Shown: piece after piece, positions 26,853 through 36,444 of the stretch
How the letters are laid out: each line of letters opens with the position of its first letter
Numbering within the stretch: the first letter of the stretch is position 1
NCBI RefSeq assembly: GCF_019924045.1
Contig: NZ_JAHXBN010000001.1
Span: 62,001-126,000, forward strand
DNA length: 64,000 nucleotides
Reading direction: 5' to 3'
Source: Dyadobacter fermentans
Lineage (GTDB): Bacteria > Bacteroidota > Bacteroidia > Cytophagales > Spirosomataceae
Notes under the pieces: model-generated
What the model was told of the DNA's origin: nothing
Database searches by the model: none
What the model saw: only the letters and a program-made list of their open reading frames with translations
Made by a program: the position numbers and the translations under genes

Positions 26853-27716
26853 TTACCTCATAAGAAGCTCTTCTATTTTCCTAGTCGACGGCAAAAATAA
26901 GTAATCATTTAGATATTGACTTTGTGAATCGTATTGTTTAAGAATAATTTCCTCGATTTTGTCAAAATTCAATCCCTTTTCCGTATTGATCCTGTAAATG
27001 GTGTAGTTCAGGCTTTTAACCAGTTCTACCAGCTTGCTGGCCCGCTCCTGCAATACTTGTAGGTTTGTTTCGGCCCTGTGGCAGTCGAGTACTTCGCAGG
27101 TGATCACGGGGTTGTATTTTGCGAGCGTCTTCTTCAAGCCGGTCAGTACTTCCAGCTCGGCGCCTTCCACGTCGATTTTAATAAAGGATATGTCGCTGAT
27201 GTTGTTTAGATCGAGCTCGTCGAACGGAAATACCGGCACATAGCTGACATCCTCCGGGCGATAGTGACCGGGCCGGAGGTCGCCCATCATGGTGGCTGAA
27301 GAGTCTGCCCCGGTTTTACAGTAGAATTTCAGGATTTCGGCAGAGGAAGAAAGGCCTATCGGAAGCAAATGAACATCCCGCAGGTCGTTCATTTTAATGA
27401 GCTTGTTGAGATAGAAAGCGCAATGCGGGCTGGGTTCGAAACCGTAATAGGGATTGTCGCGGTAACTACGGAAGGCTATCAGTGATTGTCCGACATTCAC
27501 CCCCACATCAATAAAACTGCTCCCCGCAGGCATGTTTAAGGATTTAACAAGCTGGAAAAACCAGTCATCGTCTTCAATTGCAAAATTGGATAACCCGATG
27601 TTGTGAACTACCGGAACTTTGAAGCGTTTGTTGTTGAAAGTGACGGACCGCGTGAAATTTACATGGCGGCTCACGTCCTTGATCGTCTGCCTGACGAGTT
27701 TTGTGAAAGAATTCAT
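26853..27716 (-). CDS. FkbM-family SAM-dependent methyltransferase
   Basis: A 287-aa FkbM-type O-methyltransferase; the family methylates hydroxyls of polyketides, sugars or polysaccharides. The SAM-binding glycine loop is [11 protein letters not shown] (about residues 69-79) and the second strand has YYGFEPSP. The family signature [14 protein letters not shown] lies near residue 178. The N-terminal 65 residues are not conserved in a way I can name. It is flanked by metK downstream (46 bp) and lipA upstream, from which it is separated by a terminator. No glycosyltransferase is nearby to suggest a substrate. Confidence 0.85.
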   Translation of the reverse strand: MNSFTKLVRQTIKDVSRHVNFTRSVTFNNKRFKVPVVHNIGLSNFAIEDDDWFFQLVKSLNMPAGSSFIDVGVNVGQSLIAFRSYRDNPYYGFEPSPHCAFYLNKLIKMNDLRDVHLLPIGLSSSAEILKFYCKTGADSSATMMGDLRPGHYRPEDVSYVPVFPFDELDLNNISDISFIKIDVEGAELEVLTGLKKTLAKYNPVITCEVLDCHRAETNLQVLQERASKLVELVKSLNYTIYRINTEKGLNFDKIEEIILKQYDSQSQYLNDYLFLPSTRKIEELLMR

Positions 27717-27816
27717 TGATTGTGAGTGGTATAGTATAACATATAAACCTACGTATTTCTACTACTGAATCAAATACCTCTTCGCAAACGGTGACAAAGA
27801 ATAATTGTGTGGCAAA

Positions 27817-27854
27817 TGAAAAAGCCGGAATATTTTACTACACCGGCTTTTTCA
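27817..27854 (-). terminator. Rho-independent terminator downstream of lipA
   Basis: TGAAAAAGCCGG (27817-27828) pairs with CCGGCTTTTTCA (27843-27854) across a 14-nt loop. Read on the minus strand it ends in a T-rich arm 26 bp after the lipA stop. Confidence 0.8.
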
Positions 27855-27879
27855 TGCTATGCTAAACGGGACTCCGATA

Positions 27880-28758
27880 TCAGATCGGCACATTCACATG
27901 TCGTTCCGCATGGTAGCTGGAACGTACCAGTGGTCCCGATTCAACGTATTTCAATCCACGCTTCAATCCTTCTTCCCGATAATTGTCAAACATTTCAGGC
28001 GTAATCCATTCGATTACCTCGTGGTGCATTTTGGTGGGCTGAAGGTATTGCCCCAATGTAAGGATGTCGAGGCCATTTTCGGCCAGGTCGTCCATGGCTT
28101 TGTACACTTCATCCTGTGTTTCACCGAGGCCGAGCATAATGCCCGATTTGGTGCGTTGACCGAATTCTTTCGTACGCTTGATCTGTTCCAGGCTGCGGGT
28201 GTATTTGGCCTGCGGGCGTACCGCACGGTATAAACGTTCCACGGTCTCCATGTTGTGGGAAACCACTTCCTGGCCTGCCTCAATCATGTGTATCAGCGCG
28301 TCCCAGTTGCTTTTTACATCGGGGATCAACGTTTCGATGGTCGTTTCCGGGGTATTTTCCTTTACCTGACGAACCGTTTGATACCAGATTTCCGCGCCTT
28401 TGTCTTTCAGCTCATCGCGGTTCACGGATGTGATCACCGCATGTTTCACCTGCATCAGCTTGATCGCCTCGGCTACGCGCCGAGGTTCGTCGGTGTCGTA
28501 CTCGTTAGGCCGGCCGGTTGCTACTGCACAAAAACTGCAACTTCTGGTACACACATTTCCGAGGATCATGAAGGTTGCCGTTCCGGCGCCCCAGCATTCT
28601 CCCATATTCGGGCAACTGCCGCTTTCGCAAATGGTATGGAGTTTATAGTTATCGACCAGCTGTCTTACTTTCCTGAATTCAGGGCCTGCGGGGAGTTTAA
28701 CCCGGAGCCAATCGGGGCGTTTTCTGCGTTCCGATGGTATTACTGGCAATTCAATCAT
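27880..28758 (-). CDS. lipA: Lipoyl synthase
   Basis: A 292-aa radical-SAM enzyme that inserts two sulfurs into protein-bound octanoyl chains to make lipoyl groups. Both iron-sulfur sites are visible: the auxiliary cluster C44-C49-C55 (CxxxxCxxxxxC) and the radical-SAM cluster C70-C74-C77 (CTRSCSFC). The C-terminal RSSYHAE motif supplies the conserved serine ligand. No lipB lies next to it. The gene upstream on the same strand encodes a small outer-membrane-like protein, 18 bp away. Confidence 0.97.
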   Translation of the reverse strand: MIELPVIPSERRKRPDWLRVKLPAGPEFRKVRQLVDNYKLHTICESGSCPNMGECWGAGTATFMILGNVCTRSCSFCAVATGRPNEYDTDEPRRVAEAIKLMQVKHAVITSVNRDELKDKGAEIWYQTVRQVKENTPETTIETLIPDVKSNWDALIHMIEAGQEVVSHNMETVERLYRAVRPQAKYTRSLEQIKRTKEFGQRTKSGIMLGLGETQDEVYKAMDDLAENGLDILTLGQYLQPTKMHHEVIEWITPEMFDNYREEGLKRGLKYVESGPLVRSSYHAERHVNVPI

Positions 28759-28776
28759 ATTAATCTGTAATGGTAA

Positions 28777-29532
28777 TTATCTTTTCTTACTTCCAAAATA
28801 AAGGGTCAGGTATCCGGATGTAAAAAAGGCCTTATTCTGCGCATCCGCCATGATGGTAATTTTTCTTGAAAAAGCTTCCGCTATAAACCCAACCTCTACG
28901 CCCGTCACATTATCACGGAAAGCGCTCAGTTCAAAGCTCATGGCAGTTTTGATATGCAGCCCCGGCACTACTTTCGATTTTCCGAAACCGGAGAAAAAGC
29001 TGCCTGCGCCGATGATGTCGCCCGACCGGTTCGGATCGAAGGGCTGGGTGGTTACGCGACCGTCGGAGCCCTGGTACTGAACCATATAGGGCTTCTCAAA
29101 CCCCAGTGAAGGACCCGCTGCAATGATTCCGCTGATCGAAATGCCCTCATCGTCCTGCCGGCTGAACAGCGCGATCTCGCGGCCATACTCCGGACGGAGC
29201 ACGAACAGGTAGTTTTGTTTACCGTAAACCAGCCGTGCGCCGGTTACAAAATCTTGTGTGGATAGTTCTTTCGGATGCTTTACATTCACAAGTTCCAGTG
29301 CCAGGTAGCGATAGGCATTCTTTCCGAACATTTTGGCACCCAAAGCCGACGACTGGCGAAAAACAGCACCTCCGAGAATCCCGGAGTTGGTATTGGTGGT
29401 AATACCCACAGAGGTGAATGATTTATAGGTCTCCTCGGCGTCCTCATTTTTCACAGACCTGCGCTGAGCGTATATTTCTGTCGACAGTGCAAACAGAATA
29501 GCTACTGAAAGTAAAAGTTTTACACGCATCAT
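28777..29532 (-). CDS. Exported hypothetical protein, probable small outer-membrane beta-barrel
   Basis: A 251-aa protein with a signal peptide ending at about residue 22 (EIYAQ). The body has alternating hydrophobic and polar residues with many Gly and aromatic residues (for example GAGSFFSGFGKSK) and ends in a beta-strand-like SGYLTLYFGSKKR. This is the look of a small outer-membrane barrel or a related beta-rich fold. I recognise no named family. It is 18 bp upstream of lipA and likely transcribed with it, although a link to lipoate is not obvious. Two adjacent ATG codons begin the gene; either could be used. Confidence 0.7.
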   Translation of the reverse strand: MMRVKLLLSVAILFALSTEIYAQRRSVKNEDAEETYKSFTSVGITTNTNSGILGGAVFRQSSALGAKMFGKNAYRYLALELVNVKHPKELSTQDFVTGARLVYGKQNYLFVLRPEYGREIALFSRQDDEGISISGIIAAGPSLGFEKPYMVQYQGSDGRVTTQPFDPNRSGDIIGAGSFFSGFGKSKVVPGLHIKTAMSFELSAFRDNVTGVEVGFIAEAFSRKITIMADAQNKAFFTSGYLTLYFGSKKR

Positions 29533-29755
29533 ATTATTAGTATAAATTCTCTGTGACTGTGTATGTGTCGTATGAACAGTGAAAGTACAAAATAATAGCG
29601 TATGCTTCTGTATATCGACACCACTTTAACGGTTTTTTGTACATTTATGTTCTTTAAACGAAAAAAGAAACCAAAAAGCCCGGTCACTGCCTTTGGTGCG
29701 TCTGGATGCCGGTGTTTTATTGCTTTTCTAATGTCCTTTTAATCAGACTCCTTTG

Positions 29756-31009
29756 GTGAAATTTATTTATCAGGTCGCCATTCAGGTTTTCGCATTTCTG
29801 TTCCGGTTCGTTGCACCTTTCAATCATAAGTTAAAGCTCGGCGTGGAGGGGCGAAAAGGCCTCCTCAACCGCTTGCGAACGTCGTTTGCGGCACAAGCGG
29901 CAGGGCGGCCCGTAGCGTGGTTTCATGCCGCTTCGCTGGGCGAATTCGAACAGGGGAGACCGGTAATGGAAGCGTATCGGAATGCATATCCCGGCCATTT
30001 TATATTGCTTACCTTTTTTTCGCCCTCGGGTTATGAAATCCGGAAGAATTATACCGGTGCCGATTTTATTTGTTATCTGCCGATAGATACGCCCGGTAAT
30101 GCTCGTGAGTTTGTAGAAATTGTCAATCCGCATATTGCGTTTTTTATCAAATACGAATTCTGGTTTAACTACTTGCGGGAGTTGCGGAAAAACGGAACTT
30201 ATATCCTTTCGTTTTCTTCAATCTTTCGTCCGGGTCAGATCTTTTTCAAATTCTACGGAGGTTTTTTCCGTGAAAAGCTAAGGTACTTTAATCACTTCTT
30301 TGTCCAGAATCAGGCATCGGTTTCGCTCCTGGCCGGTATCGGTATTAGGGCTGCCAGCATCGCGGGTGACACGCGCTTTGACCGCGTGCGAGCGATCGTG
30401 TCCAACGCACGTGAGATGCCGGAAATCGGACGTTTCAAGGGGGATAAACAGTGCCTGGTCGCCGGCTCCGTCTGGGATGCGGATATGCAGGTGCTCATTC
30501 CCGCGTTGAATGCTTTAACAGGCAAATTGAAGGCGATTATCGCGCCGCATGAGATCAAAGATCACGAAATAGCGGGCTGGCGTTCCAAGTTGAACGGTCG
30601 TTCCATTTTGTACTCCGAGGTGACTGCGGGGCAAAATCCGGAAGGATTTGACTATCTCATTATCAACAATATCGGGATGCTATCCTCGCTTTACCGGTAT
30701 GGTAGTATGGCCTATATCGGTGGCTCCTTCGGCGCCGGGCTGCATAACATCCTCGAAGCCGCGACATTTGGATTGCCTATTGCTTTTGGGAACAAAAGTT
30801 ATCACCGGTTCCAGGAGGCAGTGGATTTGATTGAAAAAGGCGGTGCGTTCGCCGTCGCCGATGGGAATCAGCTTTTGAAAACGTTGGAAAACTGGGCAGG
30901 CAACCAGGAAGAGGCCCTGCGTGCAGGCAATGTTAGCGCGGAGTACGTGAAGTCAGGAACAGGTGCTACCGACCTGATTATGGAGAAAGTAAAGCAGGCA
31001 ATGGGCTGA
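29756..31009 (+). CDS. waaA: 3-deoxy-D-manno-octulosonic acid (Kdo) transferase
   Basis: A 417-aa glycosyltransferase that adds Kdo to lipid A precursors at the inner face of the inner membrane. The N-terminal membrane helix (FIYQVAIQVFAFLFRFVAPF) is followed by the VEGRKG segment and HAASLGEFEQGRP, which carries the catalytic Glu. The C-terminal Rossmann half has YIGGSFGAGLHNILEAATFGLPIAFG (part) for the CMP-Kdo site. No ATG start is available: an in-frame stop lies at 29729-29731, and the first candidates are TTG at 29753 and GTG at 29756; I prefer GTG. Also known as kdtA. It converges with the ROK regulator. Confidence 0.93.
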   Translation: MKFIYQVAIQVFAFLFRFVAPFNHKLKLGVEGRKGLLNRLRTSFAAQAAGRPVAWFHAASLGEFEQGRPVMEAYRNAYPGHFILLTFFSPSGYEIRKNYTGADFICYLPIDTPGNAREFVEIVNPHIAFFIKYEFWFNYLRELRKNGTYILSFSSIFRPGQIFFKFYGGFFREKLRYFNHFFVQNQASVSLLAGIGIRAASIAGDTRFDRVRAIVSNAREMPEIGRFKGDKQCLVAGSVWDADMQVLIPALNALTGKLKAIIAPHEIKDHEIAGWRSKLNGRSILYSEVTAGQNPEGFDYLIINNIGMLSSLYRYGSMAYIGGSFGAGLHNILEAATFGLPIAFGNKSYHRFQEAVDLIEKGGAFAVADGNQLLKTLENWAGNQEEALRAGNVSAEYVKSGTGATDLIMEKVKQAMG

Positions 31010-31034
31010 TGGCACAGATTAATGCACCATCAGC
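31005..31034. terminator. Weak hairpin between waaA and the ROK regulator
   Basis: GCTGATGG (31005-31012) pairs with CCATCAGC (31027-31034). It includes the waaA stop codon and lies between two convergent genes, but has no clear U-tract. Confidence 0.35.
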
Positions 31035-31043
31035 TATTAAATA

Positions 31044-32267
31044 TCAAGAGAATTCTTTTGCAATCAGATTGTCGAACAGGTAGGCCTGTGTTCCGAGCAA
31101 GCGCGCTTTTGCACCGAGCTTGGAAATGTGGATCGAAAGCGGGTTTTTGAAATCCGACAGGCAGTATTTGTTGATCGCCTGCTCGATCGGGTTGGAAATG
31201 AACGGCCCGGCCTCTGCCAGCAAACCGCCCACAATAATCACTTCCGGGTTGAACAAATGGACGGCGGTGGCCAGGCCCTTACCCAGCTCGGTACCCACAG
31301 TGCTCAACAGGTCGATCGAAAACTCGTCGCCCGCATGTACCGCTTCGATGATATGTGAAGTCTCCAGCAGATCGAGGTTGCCATGCACGATCTGTTTCAG
31401 GATTGTTGCCCGGCCGCTGTTGATGCCGTCCTTGGCCTGGCGGATCAATGCAATGGCCGAAGTGATGGTATCCAGGCAGCCCACTTTTCCGCAATGGCAG
31501 AGCATTCCGTCCGGTTTCACCTGAATATGCCCCAACTCACCGGCGAAGCCTGATGCCCCGTTGAAAACTTCTCCGTTGATGATAATGCCGAGACCAACCC
31601 CCCAGTCAATATTAATTGTAAGTACCTGCGATTTATCGACGGCATATCCAAAGCGGTGCTCACCGATTGTAGTAGCCTTCGTATCGTTGAAAAGGCATAC
31701 GGGAAGGTCGAAATGCTCTTTGAGGTACGTTACCAGCGGCACACCCGGAGGCGTCAGGTTGAGGTAAGTTAAGTTAATACCCTGCGAAGAATTGATCAAC
31801 CCGGGCATCGAAACACCGATACCCCACAGTTTGCTGCGCGTAATATTGTTGGATTTCAGGAAGTCGTCCGTGGAGGTAAAAAGCTCCTCCAGGAAATTCG
31901 ACGAGTCGTCGAGGCGTATATCAACTTTTCTTTTGAGGATCAGTTGGTTGTGCAAATCAAATATGCAAAGCTGAGTGTCATGGCGGTTGATGTCCATGAT
32001 CAGCGTAAGGTACTTCTTCGCATTCAGGCCGTAAAGTACCGGTGGGCGGCCAGCCCTGGCGGGGCCTGTACCTGTTTCGGTAATCCAGCCTTCCCGCATC
32101 AGATCGTTCACAATTCCGGTTGCAGACGGTATACTCGCATGGAACAACTTAGCCATTTTGTTAATGGAGGTGTCGCCGGACTGATATAGATGCAGTAAAA
32201 GGCTGCTTCTAATGCGATTTTTACGAATATCAATGACCGAACTCGGTTCTTCTGCCACTAAGTCCAT
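31044..32267 (-). CDS. ROK-family transcriptional regulator (NagC/XylR-like)
   Basis: A 407-aa repressor with an N-terminal winged helix-turn-helix (about residues 15-75; LLHLYQSGDTSINKMAKLF begins the helices) fused to a ROK sugar-kinase-like domain. The zinc site is seen as GHIQV...CHCGKVGCLD near residues 255-275. Sugar- or nucleotide-site motifs include GIGVSMPGL and GVGLGIIINGEVFNGASGFAGE. Such proteins usually sense a sugar or sugar phosphate and control sugar catabolism. It lies divergent from rsgA with 342 bp between, so its target is not clear from context. Confidence 0.9.
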   Translation of the reverse strand: MDLVAEEPSSVIDIRKNRIRSSLLLHLYQSGDTSINKMAKLFHASIPSATGIVNDLMREGWITETGTGPARAGRPPVLYGLNAKKYLTLIMDINRHDTQLCIFDLHNQLILKRKVDIRLDDSSNFLEELFTSTDDFLKSNNITRSKLWGIGVSMPGLINSSQGINLTYLNLTPPGVPLVTYLKEHFDLPVCLFNDTKATTIGEHRFGYAVDKSQVLTINIDWGVGLGIIINGEVFNGASGFAGELGHIQVKPDGMLCHCGKVGCLDTITSAIALIRQAKDGINSGRATILKQIVHGNLDLLETSHIIEAVHAGDEFSIDLLSTVGTELGKGLATAVHLFNPEVIIVGGLLAEAGPFISNPIEQAINKYCLSDFKNPLSIHISKLGAKARLLGTQAYLFDNLIAKEFS

Positions 32268-32609
32268 TATGCGGAGCGAAAAATTATAGGATGATGTTTT
32301 TAATTTTCTTTAACTATTGGGTGTACTAATGTATGAAATAATCAGAAAAAACGGGTGTGATTTTAAAAAATATTATTATTTGTTGTAAAATATTTAGCGA
32401 ATCGGTCGATAAGCCAAACGTTTCCTAATAATATGGTAGTTACAAAACGGGGATTTTTCAGCTTGAAGGGGATAATTATACGCAATGCAAATAAAAATCA
32501 CGGAGGGCGAAAAACTACTTGTTTTATGGCTTGTTTTGACTTCCCGGCTAATTTTTAGTGACTTCTGGTAAAGTCCTTTTAAATTCGCTGATTCCAAAAA
32601 GAAAGACAA
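32268..32609. other. Intergenic region between the ROK regulator and rsgA
   Basis: This 342-bp AT-rich gap separates divergent genes and should hold the promoters of both. I see no convincing TAnnTTTG box with a correctly spaced -33 element, no strong hairpin and no convincing coding frame. The only open frame (32394-32609, minus) has no supporting composition or similarity. Confidence 0.6.
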
Positions 32610-33545
32610 ATGAGTTTAATAAGGGGTTTGGTGCTTCGTTCGACCGGTTCGTGGTACGAGGTCAGGGACAGCAGGGACGGGCACATCTGGCAGTGTCGTT
32701 TGAAAGGTAAATTCAAAGCATTGGGTTTAAAAGTGACCAACCCTATTGCGGTGGGCGACTATGTGAATTTCGAGGTAGAGAATGAAAGTGAAAACTTTGG
32801 CATCATTCATGAGATTGTTCCGCGCGAGAACTATGTGATTCGCCGCTCGGTCCATAAAACGGCCCACGCGCATCTTATCGCAGCGAATGTAGATCAGGCT
32901 ATACTTATCTGCACACTGGTATTTCCGCGTACCTCACTTGGGTTTATCGACCGCTTCCTCGTGGCAATCGAGTCGTTCCGCATTCCCGGGGTACTGGTTT
33001 TCAATAAACAGGACCTGCTGAATGACGAAATGAAGGATTTCCAGGCCGAGCTGATGGAATTGTACACAGGTCTCGGTTACCGCTGCCTTACCACTACGGC
33101 ATTGGCCCAACTCGGTCTGGAAGAATTCAGAAGTCTTCTTCAGGGAAAAGTCTCGTTACTTTCAGGGCATTCGGGCGTAGGGAAATCGACCCTCGTGAAT
33201 GCGATTGCGCCTGATCTGGATATCAAAACGCAGGAAGTTTCCACATTCGCGAATAAAGGTGTGCATACGACCACTTTCGCCGAAATGTTTGAACTCGAAA
33301 AGGATACATTCATCATCGATTCGCCGGGTATCAAGGAGCTTGGGCTGGCCGATATGGAAAAGGAGGAGATCAGTCACTACTTCCCCGAAATGCGCGATTT
33401 GCTTAATCAATGCCGTTTCAATAACTGCCAGCATATTAATGAGCCTGGCTGCGCGGTGAAAGATGCGGTCTCGGAAGGTAAAATCGCGCTGAGCCGTTTT
33501 GAAAGTTACCTGAGTATCATGGCGGGTGACGATAACCGGAAATAG
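32610..33545 (+). CDS. rsgA: Ribosome small subunit-dependent GTPase A
   Basis: A 311-aa circularly permuted GTPase that helps late maturation of the 30S subunit. An N-terminal OB fold comes first (about residues 1-70). The GTPase motifs follow in permuted order: NKQD (G4) near residue 131, then the P-loop GHSGVGKST at about 186-194, the switch region with GVHTTTF, and DSPG (G3). The C-terminal zinc-binding finger is CRFNNCQHINEPGC. All expected elements are present. Confidence 0.96.
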   Translation: MSLIRGLVLRSTGSWYEVRDSRDGHIWQCRLKGKFKALGLKVTNPIAVGDYVNFEVENESENFGIIHEIVPRENYVIRRSVHKTAHAHLIAANVDQAILICTLVFPRTSLGFIDRFLVAIESFRIPGVLVFNKQDLLNDEMKDFQAELMELYTGLGYRCLTTTALAQLGLEEFRSLLQGKVSLLSGHSGVGKSTLVNAIAPDLDIKTQEVSTFANKGVHTTTFAEMFELEKDTFIIDSPGIKELGLADMEKEEISHYFPEMRDLLNQCRFNNCQHINEPGCAVKDAVSEGKIALSRFESYLSIMAGDDNRK

Positions 33546-33596
33546 AGCTGGCGTTCATGAGTTTAGTGTTTAGGAGTTGAATAATGTGACCGGCTT

Positions 33597-33998
33597 ATGA
33601 AAAATGTGGAGCATATCGGTATTGCTGTCAGTAATCTTTCAGCGGCAGAGTCATTGTACTCTGCATTGCTCAACACAGCTCCGTACAAGCACGAAGCCGT
33701 CGAATCGGAGCAGGTCACAACTTCGTTTTTTAAGGTAAATCAAACAAAAATAGAGCTGCTGGAAGCTTCCGGGCCCGACAGTGCCATTGCCCGTTTCATC
33801 GAAAAAAAAGGGGAGGGCATTCATCACATCGCATTCGAGGTGGATGATATCGTCGCGGAAATGGAACGCCTTCGCAGCGCCGGGTTTGTGTTACTGAACG
33901 AAACTCCGAAACGCGGCGCAGATAATAAGCTCGTTTGTTTCGTACACCCCAAAAGCGCGAATAGTGTGCTGATCGAACTTTGTCAGGAAATCAAATGA
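33597..33998 (+). CDS. mce: Methylmalonyl-CoA epimerase
   Basis: A 133-aa glyoxalase-fold enzyme that interconverts the (S) and (R) forms of methylmalonyl-CoA, linking propionyl-CoA or succinyl-CoA metabolism to methylmalonyl-CoA mutase. Two vicinal-oxygen-chelate repeats are visible. Likely metal ligands are H6 (VEHIGIAV), the His of EGIHHIAFEV and the Glu of VLIELCQ. The gene is 51 bp downstream of rsgA and convergent with tamL. The mutase genes are not in the window. Confidence 0.92.
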   Translation: MKNVEHIGIAVSNLSAAESLYSALLNTAPYKHEAVESEQVTTSFFKVNQTKIELLEASGPDSAIARFIEKKGEGIHHIAFEVDDIVAEMERLRSAGFVLLNETPKRGADNKLVCFVHPKSANSVLIELCQEIK

Positions 33999-34011
33999 TA
34001 TTTGGGCCGGG

Positions 34012-36444
34012 CTAGAACGGTAGCCCAACCGCAATATTCAATATCAGGTTTTCCTTTCGCCAGGCCCTGCTTCCGAAATTAATTTCATTGAATACCCACG
34101 GGTTTTTGTATTCCACCACGCCTTCGTCACTTATATTCTTGATCTCGTTCACGTACCACGGCTTCCGGAATGGCGTTGCCAGGTCGAGGCGGAAAATGAG
34201 GTAGGAGAAGTCCAGACGCAGACCAATACCGCCACCCACGGCAACTTGTTTTAAGAATTTATTGCTGATCAACGCGGTACCGGGGTAGGAGGCGCGGGTA
34301 CTGTCGCCGAAAGACCAGATATTCCCTGCATCCACAAAAATGGCCCCGTTGATGATGTCTGTGAATTTCATCCGTACTTCCGAATTAAACTCCATCCGGA
34401 TATCCGCGAAAGACTGATAGCCCAGCAAGCGAATAGACAGTGTATCGGGAGCGACGGAACCCGGCCCCAGCGACCGCGCGCGAAACGCTCTGATCCCCGT
34501 GCTCCCCCCGGCAAAGTATTGTTTAAATTGGGGTATGGGCATCGTTTTCGAGTTTCCATATGGTTTCGCGGCACCCAGCAGAATACGGTTCGCCCATTTT
34601 ATCGACGGGGTGATTGTCCGGTAATATCTTACATCCCCATCCACCTTCAAATATTGCAGGATAGGTACTTTCAGAAATTCTTTGGGATATCCTTCATCAT
34701 TTTTCTTTGCCAAAAGACTTAAAATGTTCCCGCCCCACTCGATGCCACCTGACATGGCTACCTGATTTTTGCTGAATGGCCGTGGGGTGGGGCGATAGGA
34801 CACCGAATAGTTGGAACCCAGTATAAAGAATTTAGTGTCGACAAGCCGGAAAAGCCGGTCAACGTCGGACGGGTTCGTATTAGGATCCGTCGCGACTTCC
34901 CCAAGCAGTTCCGTGTTGATATTTCTCGGTTCCACAAAGTTGATGGAGATCGGCGCGAAGGTGTGCTCTACTTCCGAATTACGACGCCATAAATACGACC
35001 AGTCGCCCCGGATGGAACGCGTGGTGTAAAAGTTACGCTGTATCCGGTTTTCGTAGGTTATTGAAAGAATGGTTTTGGGCAAAGATTGACTTTTCTCAGG
35101 CCTTATTCTTACGAAGGGAATGATAAAGCGGGGGAAAGACAAATCGGCGGAGGCGCCGTAACGGATATACTCGTTCCCAATGTTGTTGGAAGTGGTACGA
35201 CTACCGCCCAACTGCACGTCAAATCCGAAATACGCCTTGACCGCGAGCATTTCGGCTCCCCTGAAAAAGTTGCGGTTACGCCAGGTAACATCGAGTTGCG
35301 AGCCTCCCAGGTTGTTGGATTTGGTACTGGCCGACAGCGTGGTCTGCAACGACTTTTTCTTCATCGGGGAGAGGTCGTAATGCACATCCAGTAATGCGGA
35401 ATCAGAGCGCGGAACGAGGTCGAAGCGATTTTTGACGAACCGGAAGTTTTGCAGGTTGATCAGCCTTTGAAGCGATACATCGTGCATCGTGTTGGTATAC
35501 AAATTGCCCCTTCTGAAACCGATGGCATCGTAGAATATCCTGCGTTTGTAATGATTCCCGGGGTCAGTGATGGTGATGCCCCGGCGCAACGGCCCGCGTG
35601 CGGCCAGGCCTGTCGTGTCGGCTTGCTTGTTTTCCTCGGTGCCGGTATTGACGTAAATGCGGTTGATGAAATACTGTTTCAAGGAAGTTTGGGCAGTTTC
35701 CTTCTTGACTTCGAGAAATAAGTTCACTTGCTGTGGCCCCAATGTGGAGTCCGCACGGCCGATGGTTGAATCGACTTTGACAATCAGGTAATCGGGATTG
35801 AAATAGTAATACCCCTTGCCTTTTAGCTCCTGGTCGATGCGCGTGCGCTCGGTTGTGATCACTTCCAGGCGTATCGGATCGCCTTTTTTCAACAGGGTTT
35901 TTTGTTTGGCTAAAACCAGATCACGGTTAAAGAGCGAACTATCGGGTACGACATAGCTGATTTCGTTAATCACATAGCGCGGCATGACATACGCGTCGTA
36001 TTCGGTGATCGCCGTACGTTTTCTTTTGTTCTTGTTCGGAACAATTTTGCCCTTGGCATTGGAGCGGTAATAGCCTTCGTTATCCAGAAACGCAACCATA
36101 TTGGCCGCATTGATATCGACAATGCGCTGCGTAGCATAACGCGGAGGCTCGCCAAGCTTCTTACGGAACCAGCTCCTCAATCCACCTTCATCTTTTGGCT
36201 CGCCAATCCAGTAGTAAAACCATACTTTCCAGGGAAAACCAAAAATCGTTTTATTCGCCGGTGGCTTAATCAGATCTTCCAGCTGGTCGGCCAGCCCCGT
36301 TACATTCGGTTTGGAAATGGAGTCGGGCTGCACATTTACCTTGTTCCCTACATAAATACTCTGGCCTTCAGGCACGTATCTATTGACCGAGCAGCCGCCC
36401 AGGAAAATACAGATCGCCAGTATGTATCCTATGTTACTTCTCAT
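34012..36444 (-). CDS. tamL: TamL: lipoprotein TamA/BamA-family outer membrane protein
   Basis: An 810-aa Omp85-family barrel protein, the Bacteroidota lipid-anchored counterpart of TamA. With TamB it assists insertion of outer-membrane proteins or lipid movement between the membranes. I start at ATG 36444, which begins a lipoprotein signal with acylated Cys at FLGGCS (residue 18). The longer frame from 36480 has no signal at its start. POTRA-like domains fill about residues 30-380, and the C-terminal half is a 16-strand-type barrel with the FFAGGSTGIRAFRAR-like segment (here YFAGGSTGIRAFRAR) typical of Omp85 loop 6. It ends in Phe (VGLPF). Its start overlaps the end of tamB by 11 bp. Confidence 0.92.
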   Translation of the reverse strand: MRSNIGYILAICIFLGGCSVNRYVPEGQSIYVGNKVNVQPDSISKPNVTGLADQLEDLIKPPANKTIFGFPWKVWFYYWIGEPKDEGGLRSWFRKKLGEPPRYATQRIVDINAANMVAFLDNEGYYRSNAKGKIVPNKNKRKRTAITEYDAYVMPRYVINEISYVVPDSSLFNRDLVLAKQKTLLKKGDPIRLEVITTERTRIDQELKGKGYYYFNPDYLIVKVDSTIGRADSTLGPQQVNLFLEVKKETAQTSLKQYFINRIYVNTGTEENKQADTTGLAARGPLRRGITITDPGNHYKRRIFYDAIGFRRGNLYTNTMHDVSLQRLINLQNFRFVKNRFDLVPRSDSALLDVHYDLSPMKKKSLQTTLSASTKSNNLGGSQLDVTWRNRNFFRGAEMLAVKAYFGFDVQLGGSRTTSNNIGNEYIRYGASADLSFPRFIIPFVRIRPEKSQSLPKTILSITYENRIQRNFYTTRSIRGDWSYLWRRNSEVEHTFAPISINFVEPRNINTELLGEVATDPNTNPSDVDRLFRLVDTKFFILGSNYSVSYRPTPRPFSKNQVAMSGGIEWGGNILSLLAKKNDEGYPKEFLKVPILQYLKVDGDVRYYRTITPSIKWANRILLGAAKPYGNSKTMPIPQFKQYFAGGSTGIRAFRARSLGPGSVAPDTLSIRLLGYQSFADIRMEFNSEVRMKFTDIINGAIFVDAGNIWSFGDSTRASYPGTALISNKFLKQVAVGGGIGLRLDFSYLIFRLDLATPFRKPWYVNEIKNISDEGVVEYKNPWVFNEINFGSRAWRKENLILNIAVGLPF

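Noticed and set aside
29647..29742. A 31-codon Lys-rich frame (MFFKRKKKPK start) just before waaA
   Set aside because: Too short to judge; no ribosome binding site or conserved pattern seen. It could be a leader peptide, but nothing in the sequence supports that.
34001..34028. A short hairpin between mce and tamL
   Set aside because: Only about six pairs and no U-tract; it overlaps the tamL coding end.
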